From Ruegeria_C sp040830705 (GTDB lineage: Bacteria > Pseudomonadota > Alphaproteobacteria > Rhodobacterales > Rhodobacteraceae): a stretch of 64,000 nucleotides of DNA. Position numbers and translations under genes: made by a program. The notes under the pieces are model-generated. The model made no database searches, was not told the origin of the DNA, and worked only from the letters and a program-made list of their open reading frames with translations. The DNA lies in NCBI GenBank assembly GCA_040830705.1, contig JBFOME010000015.1, positions 150,690-214,689 of the forward strand. Reading direction: 5' to 3'. Below are positions 8,991-17,141 of this stretch, piece after piece (position 1 is the first letter of the stretch; each line of letters begins with the position of its first letter).

Positions 8991-9066
8991 GATACCCCCC
9001 CGGTATTGGCTTGATTGAATTATTGATTGCGGTGCGTCTGGCCCAATGAAGGCCCGCCAAGGGGCG

Positions 9067-9097
9067 GCGCGAAACCTTTGCGATTGGGGTTTCGCGC
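9067..9097. repeat. 10-bp perfect inverted repeat in the NHLP gene leader
   Basis: GCGCGAAACC and its exact complement GGTTTCGCGC are separated by 11 bases, roughly 80-105 bases upstream of the NHLP start codon. It is not followed by a T run on the minus strand, so it is more likely an operator or an mRNA leader structure than a terminator. The function is unknown. Confidence 0.45.
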
Positions 9098-9173
9098 TTC
9101 ATCGGCAACCATCCCACCACAGGACAAAGATGGGTGGCGCGGGCAAGGCTTGCCTGAAGTCGGGGTTAACCTT

Positions 9174-9179
9174 TGTCAA
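9174..9179 (-). promoter_or_regulatory. Candidate -35 element (TTGACA) for the NHLP gene
   Basis: On the minus strand a perfect TTGACA lies 184 bases before the NHLP start codon, downstream of the terminator-like hairpin after the SRAP gene. No convincing -10 hexamer is found at the proper distance, so this is only a suggestion of where transcription might begin. Confidence 0.2.
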
Positions 9180-9217
9180 CATTGCCAAAGAGGCAGGTCA
9201 GAAACCCAGCAACCAAG

Positions 9218-9234
9218 AAAAACCGGCAGCCGGT
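9218..9234 (-). terminator. Probable terminator after the SRAP gene
   Basis: On the minus strand ACCGG-CTG-CCGGT is followed directly by a T run (TTTTTC), a few bases after the stop of the SRAP gene. The stem is short (5 bp), so efficiency is uncertain, but position and T run fit an intrinsic terminator. Confidence 0.45.
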
Positions 9235-9242
9235 CCGAACAT

Positions 9243-9906
9243 CTAGGTAAGTGCAGTAACCAGATCTGCCCCATTGGCACGGTTAGAATTCACCGCTGGA
9301 TCAACCCGGTGATAGGTCAGCACTTCTTCGGCACCCGGACGCATCAAACGCGCCGCACCATGGCCCGCTTCGCCCAGCCAGAGCGGCCAGTCATCCGGCT
9401 CAAGGAGCAGTGGCATGCGGTGATGGATCGCAGCCATGTGCTGGTTGGCCGGGGTCGTGACGATGGCGCAGGTGCTCTGCCGGTCTGCTTCCGGGCCCCA
9501 CCCCTGCCAAATTCCGGCAAAGGCGATCGCGGCCTGATCCCGGCGCTGGATATACCAAGGCAGGCGCGCGCCCTCCGAAGTCTTGGTCCATTCATAGAAA
9601 CCGGTTGCGACCAGAATACAGCGCCGTCTCCGACAGGCCTCGCGAAAGGCAGGCTTTTCGGCGATGGTCTCGGAACGCGCATTGATCAGCAGCGGGCCAT
9701 CGGTCTCGGTCTTGTACCAGGCTGGCAGAAACCCCCAACGCATCGCTCGCAATTGTCGACCGGTATCGCCCGAGCGCACAACATGCACCTGATTGGTGGG
9801 GCAAACATTGTAGTTCGGAACTGGCGGTAGGGTATTCGATGTCTGTGCAGCAAAATGCCGCGCCATCTCGTCAGTCGGCGCGTTCACCACAAAAACGTCC
9901 GCACAT
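9243..9906 (-). pseudogene. SRAP-family (YedK/HMCES) DNA-protein crosslink sensor, frameshifted after codon 5
   Basis: SRAP proteins trap abasic sites in single-stranded DNA through the N-terminal Cys2 exposed after Met removal. The minus strand at 9906 reads ATG TGC GGA CGT TTT (MCGRF), the family start, but a run of five T (plus-strand A run 9891-9895) throws the frame off and a stop follows after 11 codons. Dropping one T restores MCGRFVVNAPTDEMARHF and the complete protein. The body is intact: NARSET, GFYEWT and the IHHRMP active-site motifs are all present. The open frame from 9950 keeps the body but buries the cysteine inside a foreign N-terminus, which would abolish activity. It is either a genuine inactivating slip, a population variant, or a sequencing error in a short homopolymer. 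Confidence 0.75.
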
Positions 9907-10006
9907 CTTTGCCGTCTCCATCGCTGCCGCGCGTCAGACATAACAAACACGTCGCGATTCGCCCCGTGCAGAAAACGCGATCCCGATCTACTGTCCCCGG
10001 CGCGGT

Positions 10007-10612
10007 TCAGGCCGCTTCTGGCACCGGGTTGACCTGCTGCCAGACATCAAGCGCCTCGATCCTGCCCATCCAGCGGGCGACGTTGTCATAGGGTTGCAAC
10101 GGGTACTGGCAGACCTCACGATAACATAGAATGGCCGATACCGAGATATCCGCTGCCGTCATTTCAGATCCTGACAGCCAATCCTGCCGAGACAGGTGAC
10201 CATCCAATACCTGCGCGAATGGTTCAAGATTGGTGGCCGCCGCATCCAGATCCACATCCTCATTGCCGAAGAAGTGGCGCGAAATGAACGGGGTGCAGGC
10301 CGGGGTCCAATGGCAGGATTCCCAGAACTGCCAGCGCATGATGTCGTAGCGCTGGTTCGATTTCGGCCAAAGCGATGTATCCACCTCGGCGCAGAGCCGG
10401 TTCACAATGGCATTCGATTCCCAAAGCGTGCTGCCGTCGTCCAGTTCCAAAACCGGCACACGACCGTTTGGATTGAGTGCGAGAAACGCCGCGCTTTTCT
10501 GTGCGCCCGTGGTCAGATCGACCTGCTCGACGTCAAGTCCGAGCTTCAGATGCGCATCCACGAACAGCGCCTTGCGGCTGTTTGGCGAGGGTGAGAAGAC
10601 ATGCAGTTTCAT
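10007..10612 (-). CDS. Glutathione S-transferase family protein
   Basis: 201 residues, cytosolic GST fold. The N-terminal thioredoxin-like domain shows SPNSRKALF (active-site loop), NPNGRVPVLELDDG with the cis-proline, and TLWESNAIV, where the glutathione gamma-glutamyl group binds. An all-helical C-terminal domain follows (MTAADISVSAIL is the conserved helix-capping motif). It conjugates glutathione to electrophiles or acts as a peroxidase; the substrate is unknown. It lies leftward, 129 bases downstream of the 5'-nucleotidase gene with a strong terminator in between, so it probably has its own promoter. Confidence 0.88.
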   Translation of the reverse strand: MKLHVFSPSPNSRKALFVDAHLKLGLDVEQVDLTTGAQKSAAFLALNPNGRVPVLELDDGSTLWESNAIVNRLCAEVDTSLWPKSNQRYDIMRWQFWESCHWTPACTPFISRHFFGNEDVDLDAAATNLEPFAQVLDGHLSRQDWLSGSEMTAADISVSAILCYREVCQYPLQPYDNVARWMGRIEALDVWQQVNPVPEAA

Positions 10613-10706
10613 ACGGGGTCTCCCTGATTGGAATACCCGCTATTTTACACATTTGTTAAACAATGAAAAGCGCGCTCTCAGACCCGCGGCCAGGGTCGGC
10701 ATGGAA

Positions 10707-10735
10707 ACCGCACCGCGCAAGCCGCGCGGTGCGGT
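10707..10735 (-). terminator. Terminator of the 5'-nucleotidase gene
   Basis: A perfect 12-bp stem (ACCGCACCGCGC paired with GCGCGGTGCGGT) with a 5-base loop lies six bases past the stop codon. On the minus strand it is followed by TTTCC. The strong GC stem and position support intrinsic termination. Confidence 0.7.
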
Positions 10736-10741
10736 ATCGCG

Positions 10742-12328
10742 TTACTTCTGTTTGATACGCCCGTCCGTATAGGGTGTGTAGGGCGAGTTGGCGGCCAGAT
10801 ACTCGGCCGTGACATCGGCCAGATCAGGGCCGAAATCATAGGCGTTTTTGTCATCGCCTGCGAACATTTTGTAGCCGTCACCGCCATTGCGGACATAGTT
10901 GTTGGTGACAACCCCATAAATCTCAGCCATGTCCAGAGGATGCCATTCACCATCCCGCTGCACTTCCACGCGGGTAATACGCTGATCAGTGACCCCACCA
11001 GGATCGAATTCATACCGCATTCCAGCGACCTGTGGGAACCGACCGTCCTTCGCTTCGTCGTCGAATTGCGCCATACCATTTTCCAGCGCGGCTTTGATAG
11101 TGGCCCCGTCAACCTGGAAGGTGGACAGCGTATTCTGGAAGGGCAGTACGAGCAGAACCTCGCCCTGAGTTACATCGCCGTCATCGATGCTTGTCCTGAG
11201 CCCGCCGCCATTCTGAATCGCTATCTCGATACCCTGATCGCGTACCCTGTCCAGCATTGCCTCAGCAACAAGATTGCCCATTTCGCACTCCATCCGGCGG
11301 CAAGATTCGCGTGCGCCATCGATCACCGAGGATGAGCTACCCACGACGCGCCGTTTCACCTCTTCAATCGGGGCACCCATTTCAGCAACGCGCGCAGAAA
11401 TATCGGCGTTGGGCTCTACCGAGGCATCCAGCAGGATCGGCTCGCCTTCAGCCGAAATCAGATTGCCATCGTCATCGAAGGTCAGCGTGATCTCGCCCAG
11501 ATATTTTGAATAGGCATAGGCCTGCACCACCGGCACATCGCCGACCATCACCGGGTAAGCACCCGCCGCATCTTCGTCCTGATTGGACAAGAGCGTGTGC
11601 GAATGGCCGCCCACCACCAGATCAAGCCCCGGTACCTTTTCCGCGATCTCCAGATCCTTGGCCAAACCGACATGGGTCAGCGCGATGACGATATTGACGC
11701 CCTCGTCCTTCAACGCCGCCACATCGGCTGTCAGGCTTTCGATTTCATCCTGGAACAGGACATCCTTGCCGGGGCTGGAGGTATCAACGGTATCCGTCGC
11801 CAGTGCCGAAACGATGCCGACCTTCTGGCCGCCGACATCCAAAACAACGTGGTTGCCAACCTTGTCCTTCAGCTCGGCAGATGACGACAGGTCAAGATTG
11901 CCCGAGATCACCGGGAAACTGACGGAATCGATGAAAGTGGCGAGCCCTTCGGGGCCATCGTCGAATTCGTGATTGCCCACCGCCATCACATCATAGCCGA
12001 TGGCCTCCATGAACTCGGCCTCAGCGGCGCCTTTATAGGTGGTATAGAAGAGCGAGCCCTGGAACGGGTCGCCCGCATCCAGCAACAAGACATTCTCATC
12101 CGCCAGCGCATCGCGCCGCGCATCCACCATGGATTTGATCCGGGCCACGCCGCCAAAGCACTTGCCTTCGCTCTCGTCCTCGGCATCGCAGGTGGAATCG
12201 TATTTGTTGATGGATTCAATGCGGCTGTGAATGTCATTGGTGTGCAGGATGGTCAGCTTGTAGTCGGCTGCGGCAATCCCTGCCGTCAAACCAAGCACGG
12301 CGACCGATGTCAGAAACCGGGTCAACAT
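10742..12328 (-). CDS. Periplasmic 5'-nucleotidase / metallophosphoesterase, UshA family
   Basis: 528 residues. The start at 12328 gives a clean signal peptide (MLTRFLTSVAVLGLTAGIAA, cut before ADYK) and has AGGGAG upstream; the longer open frame to 12952 would run over the DUF952 gene and is rejected. The metallophosphoesterase domain carries LHTNDIHSRIES, LLDAGDPFQGS, GNHEFDDG and VVGGHSHTLL, which bind the two metal ions. The C-terminal 5'-nucleotidase domain has the substrate pocket motif AIQNGGGLR. It releases phosphate and nucleosides from extracellular nucleotides, which fits the nucleoside salvage operon at 28.5-31.9 kb. Exact specificity (nucleotidase, UDP-sugar hydrolase or SoxB-like) is uncertain; no SoxB context is present. 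Confidence 0.9.
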   Translation of the reverse strand: MLTRFLTSVAVLGLTAGIAAADYKLTILHTNDIHSRIESINKYDSTCDAEDESEGKCFGGVARIKSMVDARRDALADENVLLLDAGDPFQGSLFYTTYKGAAEAEFMEAIGYDVMAVGNHEFDDGPEGLATFIDSVSFPVISGNLDLSSSAELKDKVGNHVVLDVGGQKVGIVSALATDTVDTSSPGKDVLFQDEIESLTADVAALKDEGVNIVIALTHVGLAKDLEIAEKVPGLDLVVGGHSHTLLSNQDEDAAGAYPVMVGDVPVVQAYAYSKYLGEITLTFDDDGNLISAEGEPILLDASVEPNADISARVAEMGAPIEEVKRRVVGSSSSVIDGARESCRRMECEMGNLVAEAMLDRVRDQGIEIAIQNGGGLRTSIDDGDVTQGEVLLVLPFQNTLSTFQVDGATIKAALENGMAQFDDEAKDGRFPQVAGMRYEFDPGGVTDQRITRVEVQRDGEWHPLDMAEIYGVVTNNYVRNGGDGYKMFAGDDKNAYDFGPDLADVTAEYLAANSPYTPYTDGRIKQK

Positions 12329-12447
12329 CGCGATACTCCCTGTTGTTGATTGATCCGGATGGTGCGCCGGAAGGCACCGGGAGTCAAAGGGGAGATATTC
12401 GGAAAATGCCGCTTGATTCCACGTCACCCGCGCGGCATCACCGCGCC

Positions 12448-12786
12448 ATGCTGATTTACAAGATTTTCCGTGCCGACGAATGGTCCGATTTGCAAGCGGC
12501 GGGCGAAAGCGCAGGCGCCCCGATTGACCTGACCGATGGCTATGTGCATTTCTCGACCGCCACGCAGGCGCGCGAGACAGCTGCGAAACATTTCCCAAGC
12601 GAAGACGGGCTGGTCTTGCTGGCCTGTGACGGCGACGCGATGGGCGATGACCTGAAATGGGAGGTGTCGCGCGGCGGCGCGCTTTTCCCACATCTCTACC
12701 GGGTGTTGCGACTGGCGGATGTGCTCTGGTCCGCGCCCTTGCCTCTGGCCAAGGGCATCCACCAGTTTCCCGAGGATATGACATGA
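12448..12786 (+). CDS. DUF952 family protein
   Basis: 112 residues; starts MLIYKIFRADEW and contains the family hallmark YVHFSTATQARETAAKHF followed by LVLLACD and FPHLYRVL. DUF952 proteins are small cytoplasmic proteins of uncertain function, distantly compared to glutathione-transferase-like or ADP-ribosyltransferase-like folds. The ATG at 12448 was chosen because the family begins here. Its stop overlaps the pyrD start by four bases (ATGA), an arrangement common in this bacterial family, so it is translated together with pyrD. Confidence 0.85.
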   Translation: MLIYKIFRADEWSDLQAAGESAGAPIDLTDGYVHFSTATQARETAAKHFPSEDGLVLLACDGDAMGDDLKWEVSRGGALFPHLYRVLRLADVLWSAPLPLAKGIHQFPEDMT

Positions 12787-13844
12787 GATTGAGCGAGCGG
12801 CTTGGCCTCGCCGTCCTGCATCGGTTCGATCCGGAAACCGCGCATGGCCTATCAGTCAAGGCGCTTAAACTCGGGCTGGGCCCCGCACCGGGGCCGGTCA
12901 CGACCCCTCGCCTGCACACGCAGCTTGCGGGGCTTGATCTGCCCAACCCCATCGGGCTGGCCGCAGGCTACGACAAGAATGCCGAGGTACTGGGGCCGCT
13001 TTCGCGCGCGGGATTCGGCTTTGTCGAGGTGGGTGCAGCGACGCCAAGGCCACAGCAGGGCAATCCCAAACCGCGCCTCTTTCGCCTGACCGAACACCGG
13101 GCGGCAATCAACAGGTTCGGCTTCAACAATGAAGGTATGGAGCCCATCGAGCGCCGCCTGTCACAGCGCCCGCGCGACGCGGTGATTGGCCTCAATCTGG
13201 GGGCAAACAAGGACAGCGCGGACCGGCCCGCCGATTTCGCAACCGTGCTTTCCCATTGCGGGCCGCATCTGGATTTCGCGACTGTGAACGTTTCTTCTCC
13301 CAACACGGAAAAGCTGCGTGATCTGCAAGGCAAGGCGGCGCTTTCGGCCTTGCTGAACGGCGTGCTGAGCGCGCGGAACGGTCTTTCGCGGCCCATTCCG
13401 GTGTTCCTGAAGATCGCGCCGGACCTGAGCGATGCAGAAATTGGCGAGGTTGCCGAGATCGCCCTGGACACCGGGATCGATGGGATCATTGCCACCAACA
13501 CCACGCTCGCGCGCGACGACGTACATGAGCAGCACCGCGACACTGCGGGCGGATTGTCAGGCCAGCCGCTGTTTCAGCGGTCAACCCGTGTCCTGGCCCA
13601 GTTGAGTGCTGCAACAGAGGGGCGCTTACCGCTGATTGGCGTTGGCGGCGTGTCCTCGGCCGATCAGGCCTATGCCAAAATCCGCGCCGGGGCCTCGGCG
13701 GTGCAGCTTTATACCGCGCTGGTCTATCACGGCCTGTCGCTGGTGGAGGACATTGCACAAGGGCTGGACGCCTTGCTGGCGCGGGACGGGTTCGCCAATG
13801 TGGCCGAGGCAGTCGGAACCGGGAGGGGCGAATGGCTGACATAG
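12783..13844 (+). CDS. pyrD: Dihydroorotate dehydrogenase (quinone), class 2
   Basis: 353 residues; FMN enzyme of pyrimidine synthesis that oxidises dihydroorotate to orotate with quinone as acceptor at the inner membrane. The class 2 N-terminal helical extension (LGLAVLHRFDPETAHGLSV) precedes the barrel. Key residues are seen in NPIGLAAGYDKNAE, FGFNNEG, NVSSPNT (catalytic serine region), FLKIAPDLSD, ATNTT and the FMN phosphate site GVGGVSSADQAY. It starts inside the DUF952 stop (ATGA) and its end overlaps arsC by 13 bases, making a tight three-gene operon. Confidence 0.95.
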   Translation: MRLSERLGLAVLHRFDPETAHGLSVKALKLGLGPAPGPVTTPRLHTQLAGLDLPNPIGLAAGYDKNAEVLGPLSRAGFGFVEVGAATPRPQQGNPKPRLFRLTEHRAAINRFGFNNEGMEPIERRLSQRPRDAVIGLNLGANKDSADRPADFATVLSHCGPHLDFATVNVSSPNTEKLRDLQGKAALSALLNGVLSARNGLSRPIPVFLKIAPDLSDAEIGEVAEIALDTGIDGIIATNTTLARDDVHEQHRDTAGGLSGQPLFQRSTRVLAQLSAATEGRLPLIGVGGVSSADQAYAKIRAGASAVQLYTALVYHGLSLVEDIAQGLDALLARDGFANVAEAVGTGRGEWLT

Positions 13845-14182
13845 ACTATTGGCACAATCCCAGATGCTCGAAATCCCGTGCGGGGCTGGCGCTGCTGGAG
13901 GAGCACGGCGCGACGCTGAATGTCCGGAAGTATCTTGAGGATGCACCCAGCATCGAGGAGTTGCGACAGGCACGTCAGGCGCTTGGGCATCCTCCGGTCA
14001 TCAACATGATGCGGACCGGCGAGGCGCGGTTCAAGGAACTGGGCCTGTCGAAACAAGACCCGGACGAGGTGTTGCTGACCGCCATGTCGGAAAACCCGAT
14101 CCTGATCGAACGGCCGCTGGCGATCTGCGGGGGTCGCGCCGCGATCGGTCGACCGCCGGAAGCACTGCTCGATCTCATCTAA
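13832..14182 (+). CDS. arsC: Arsenate reductase family protein (ArsC/Spx-type)
   Basis: 116 residues, thioredoxin-fold ArsC family using glutaredoxin/glutathione. The catalytic cysteine is Cys12 in YWHNPRCSKSRAGL; the arginine-rich active-site remainder appears as NPILIERPLAI. The start has GGGAGGGGCGA upstream and lies inside the last codons of pyrD. It converges with the MATE gene, overlapping its end by four bases. There is no arsR, arsB or acr3 nearby, so a true arsenic resistance role is unproven; such stand-alone copies are common. Confidence 0.85.
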   Translation: MADIDYWHNPRCSKSRAGLALLEEHGATLNVRKYLEDAPSIEELRQARQALGHPPVINMMRTGEARFKELGLSKQDPDEVLLTAMSENPILIERPLAICGGRAAIGRPPEALLDLI

Positions 14183-15498
14183 GCGCTGACTTGCGCCTCC
14201 AGTCTTGGATAGCGCAGGCCCAGTGTCACGCCGCGCATGATGTTGAGAACCATCAGCGCGGCCCAAAGCCCGTGATTGCCCATCAGAGGCACCAGCGCAA
14301 ACAGCGCCACAATGTAGACTGCGACTGAGACAAGCATCGCGTTGCGCATCTCGCGGGTCCAAGTGGCACCGATATAAATCCCGTCCAACATCCAGCTCGC
14401 AACGCCGATCACCGGTGCAAGCGCCGCCCAATAGAGATAGCTACGCCCCTCAAGGCGCACCTCAGGCGAGGTCGCCATGAGATCGATCAACGATGGCCCG
14501 ACCAACCAGAAAAACAGCGCCAGCAAGATCGAGCCCCCAACGCCCCATTGCGAGGCAATGATGGCCGAACGGCGCAGATCATGGCGCGACTTTGCACCGA
14601 CCGCACCACCCACCAGCGCCTCGGCGGAAAAGGCAAACCCGTCCAGCGCGAACGCGGTGATTTCCAAAAATTGCAGCAGCACCTGATTGGCCGCCAGCGT
14701 CACATCGCCCAGATCGGCCCCGACAAACAGGAAGGTCGTGAACGAGCCGGTCAGCAGCACCGACCGCACCATGATATCCCCGTTCACCTGCATCATCCGC
14801 CGCAGCCTTGCCGGGTCAAAAACACGTGCCCAGTCGCGCCACTGATCTCCGGCGAACGCCTCGCGGCAAAGCCACAATCCCAGCGCGATCCCGGTCCATT
14901 CCGCGATCAGCGTCGCGATGGCAACACCTTCTACCCCCCAGCCGAGGCCCAGAACGAACCACAGATCCAGCGCGATATTGAGCCCGTTCATCCAGAGTTG
15001 CAGAACGAAGACGCCCCGCGTCCGTTCCACCGCGATCAGCCACCCTGTGACAGCATAGAGCGCAATGGTCGCAGGCGCCCCCCAAATACGGATCGACAGG
15101 TATTGCCGGGCAAGCGTTTCCACCTCGACACTCGCCGGAGCCAACCCAAACGCGCCCCAGAAAATCGCCGCCTGCGCCAGAATAAAGACCAGCCCCGCCG
15201 TGCCGCCCAGCATGATGCCGCGCATCAGCAATGCGCCGGTTTCTGCGCTGTCCCCTGCTCCGCGCGCCTGCGCCGCCAGTCCGGTTGTCCCCATGCGAAG
15301 GAACCCGAAAATCCAGTAGATCGACGAAAGGATCACCGCGCCGATCCCCACCGCACCGATCGGAGCGGCCTGCCCCATCTGGCCCACCACCCCGGTATCG
15401 ACCGCGCCGAGAATGGGCACCGTTGCATTGGACAGAACGATGGGAACCGCAATGGCCAGCACCCGGCGATGGGTGATCGGGGCGCGCATCTCGGTCAC
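14179..15498 (-). CDS. MATE family efflux transporter
   Basis: 439 residues, twelve predicted helices in two homologous halves, DinF-like branch of the MATE family, which exports drugs or metabolites in exchange for Na+ or H+. Family features include AVPIVLSNATVPILGAVDTGVVG in the first helix and its pseudo-repeat GSFTTFLFVGADLGDVTLAANQVL in the second half. Its start overlaps the stop of the upstream thioesterase by four bases (ATGA), so it is the last gene of a thioesterase-thioesterase-MATE operon. The substrate is unknown; the neighbouring thioesterases hint at an acyl compound, which is only inference. Confidence 0.9.
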   Translation of the reverse strand: MTEMRAPITHRRVLAIAVPIVLSNATVPILGAVDTGVVGQMGQAAPIGAVGIGAVILSSIYWIFGFLRMGTTGLAAQARGAGDSAETGALLMRGIMLGGTAGLVFILAQAAIFWGAFGLAPASVEVETLARQYLSIRIWGAPATIALYAVTGWLIAVERTRGVFVLQLWMNGLNIALDLWFVLGLGWGVEGVAIATLIAEWTGIALGLWLCREAFAGDQWRDWARVFDPARLRRMMQVNGDIMVRSVLLTGSFTTFLFVGADLGDVTLAANQVLLQFLEITAFALDGFAFSAEALVGGAVGAKSRHDLRRSAIIASQWGVGGSILLALFFWLVGPSLIDLMATSPEVRLEGRSYLYWAALAPVIGVASWMLDGIYIGATWTREMRNAMLVSVAVYIVALFALVPLMGNHGLWAALMVLNIMRGVTLGLRYPRLEAQVSA

Positions 15499-16019
15499 GA
15501 TTGCGGCTCGTCACCTTTGGGCTGGGGCATCAGGAAATGCCCGGTCGCCTGCGCAAAGGGTTTGGAGCGTGAATCCTGCCAGGCATCGACCCGGACCGTG
15601 GCATAGCGGCGCCCAGCGCGGCCCACCCAGGCGCGTGCATAAGCATCGCGCGGCAAGCCGGTGCGCAGATAATCAATGGTAAAGTCGATGGTTTTTGGGA
15701 AACCGGGAATGGACTCCAGCGTCAGGTCCTCGACATTCAGATCCCCCGCCTCGACCAGTGGCAGAAAGTGCTGCCAGGCAAGGGTCAGGATCGCAGTGTT
15801 TTCCAGAAAGGCAGCGATCACGCCACCATGCAGCGCAGGCAGAAACGGGTTTCCGATGAGTTTCTCGTCGAAATTCAGCACCCCGGTCAGTTCATCACCG
15901 CGGCGTTCAAGCGTGATCCCAAGAAACTGCGCATAGGGAATGCCATCGACCAGTGCCGACAGCGCCGCGTCGCGGCGCTGTTTCACGATATGCATCGGTT
16001 CCGGACGTGGGCGCGCCAT
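15495..16019 (-). CDS. PaaI-type hotdog thioesterase
   Basis: 174 residues, 4HBT/PaaI family acyl-CoA thioesterase. The hotdog helix motif LHGGVIAAFLENTA carries the family HGG signature; the beta strands YLRTGLPRDAYARAWVGRAGRRYATVRV follow. It sits between a second thioesterase upstream (one-base overlap of stop and start) and the MATE transporter downstream (four-base overlap). The tandem arrangement of two related but clearly different thioesterases suggests a heteromer or two chain-length specificities; this cannot be settled from sequence. Confidence 0.85.
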   Translation of the reverse strand: MARPRPEPMHIVKQRRDAALSALVDGIPYAQFLGITLERRGDELTGVLNFDEKLIGNPFLPALHGGVIAAFLENTAILTLAWQHFLPLVEAGDLNVEDLTLESIPGFPKTIDFTIDYLRTGLPRDAYARAWVGRAGRRYATVRVDAWQDSRSKPFAQATGHFLMPQPKGDEPQS

Positions 16020-16480
16020 CAGCCCCCCTCAACCGTAAAGGCCCCGGTTGCGGTGGCGATGGGATTGTCCTCATCCTCGTCCGTTGCAACCGCCCGCACA
16101 AAGGCCACGTTGCGGGTGATGTGGTAGCAGGTCGCCTTGGCGGTGATGGTCTGGCCGGGATTGGCCCCGCGCATGTAGTCGATCCGCAAATCAATCGTGG
16201 CCGTCCCGCCAGGGGCCTTGGGATGGCACATAACCGCCGCGCCACAGCAAGTGTCCATCTGCGCCGAAACAGCGCCACCATGCACGACACCACTTCGCGG
16301 ATCGCCCACAAGCTCGGGCTTGTAAGGCATTGCGATCTCAGCCTGCCCATCGCCAATAGCAACCAGCTCTAATCCCAGCGCCTGTGCATGCGGGATCACG
16401 TCGATGAACTGTTTTGCGAATTTTGCGCTGTCGACCACCTGTATCCCCAATCCGCTTGTCCCCTTTATGATGTCGCGCAT
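16019..16480 (-). CDS. PaaI-type hotdog thioesterase
   Basis: 153 residues with the 4HBT signature VVHGGAVSAQMDTCCGAAV and the following TIDLRIDYMRGANPG strand. First gene of the thioesterase-thioesterase-MATE operon. I chose the ATG at 16480 because the longer frame (to 16573) would overlap the divergent MerR gene and adds a basic stretch not typical of the family. The MerR regulator 71 bases away on the other strand is a plausible controller. Confidence 0.85.
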   Translation of the reverse strand: MRDIIKGTSGLGIQVVDSAKFAKQFIDVIPHAQALGLELVAIGDGQAEIAMPYKPELVGDPRSGVVHGGAVSAQMDTCCGAAVMCHPKAPGGTATIDLRIDYMRGANPGQTITAKATCYHITRNVAFVRAVATDEDEDNPIATATGAFTVEGG

Positions 16481-16520
16481 CGCAAAAGAGCAAGCCCCAC
16501 TGTTGCGCCGAAACAGCCGA

Positions 16521-16534
16521 CGCAATAGGTTGCG
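16521..16534. promoter_or_regulatory. Inverted repeat in the thioesterase/MerR divergent promoter
   Basis: CGCAA-TAGG-TTGCG, with further ATCGCAA / TTGCGAT halves at about 16479 and 16530, lies between the divergent start codons at 16480 and 16552. It could be an operator for the adjacent MerR protein. Arms are only 5 bp, so support is weak. Confidence 0.2.
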
Positions 16535-16551
16535 ATACAAGGAGATTATCG

Positions 16552-16920
16552 ATGACCGAGACGCGTCTGTCATTCAAGGAAATGTGTGCCAAGTTCGACG
16601 TGACGCCACGCACTCTGCGATATTACGAGTATATCGAACTGCTGCAGCCCGATCGCGAAGGACGGTCCAGATTCTACCGGCCCAGAGAAGTCGCGCGCAT
16701 GGAACTGATCATGCGGGGTCGGCGTTGCGGATTTGCACTGGAAGAAATTCGCCAGTGGTTGCTGATTTACGAAGACAAGGGCGACAAGGTGCAGATGGCG
16801 ACCTTTGTCGAAATGGCCAACCGTCAGCTTATAGAATTGGGCAAACAGCGCCAGCAGTTGGATGATGCGATGGACGAGTTGACCCGGTTGCGGGATCAGA
16901 CAGCAGAGATGCTGAGCTAG
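16552..16920 (+). CDS. MerR family transcriptional regulator
   Basis: 122 residues. N-terminal winged helix with the MerR signature VTPRTLRYYEYIELL at about residues 16-30 and FYRPREVARMELI in the wing, followed by a long coiled-coil dimerisation helix (QLIELGKQRQQLDDAMDEL). There is no cysteine-rich C-terminal metal site, so it is not a metal sensor of the classic type; related short MerR proteins control acyl-CoA degradation genes in proteobacteria. It is transcribed away from the thioesterase operon and towards a second MerR gene and the acyl-CoA dehydrogenase. An AAGGAGATTATCG ribosome binding site fixes the start. Confidence 0.9.
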   Translation: MTETRLSFKEMCAKFDVTPRTLRYYEYIELLQPDREGRSRFYRPREVARMELIMRGRRCGFALEEIRQWLLIYEDKGDKVQMATFVEMANRQLIELGKQRQQLDDAMDELTRLRDQTAEMLS

Positions 16921-17053
16921 GTTCATTCGATCCGCTGTCAGGATCAGAAACCAACACGCTACCCTCGCACGAACGATCAGCTTTATCTGCGGCCCAGATC
17001 GCTGTCTCTGCGGCTGATCCCACGTCAATCTCAAAAATGACGCAGCGTCTCGC

Positions 17054-17067
17054 TTACGTCAACGTAA
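17054..17067. promoter_or_regulatory. MerR-type operator candidate TTACGT-CA-ACGTAA
   Basis: A perfect 6-bp inverted repeat with a 2-base centre lies in the 221-base gap between the two MerR genes, about 75 bases before the second one. Its shape resembles operators of LiuR-type MerR regulators of acyl-CoA catabolism (ACGT..ACGT type dyads). No clear -35/-10 pair could be assigned around it. Confidence 0.45.
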
Positions 17068-17141
17068 AGATGGTGTTGTATTGCGCCTGCAGGCTGCGCA
17101 TTTGCATAGCGTAATTCCTGTTAGTTTGAAGGTCTGAGAAG

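Noticed and set aside
12329..12952. N-terminal extension of the 5'-nucleotidase frame
   Set aside because: Would overlap the DUF952 and pyrD genes; the signal peptide and ribosome binding site place the start at 12328.
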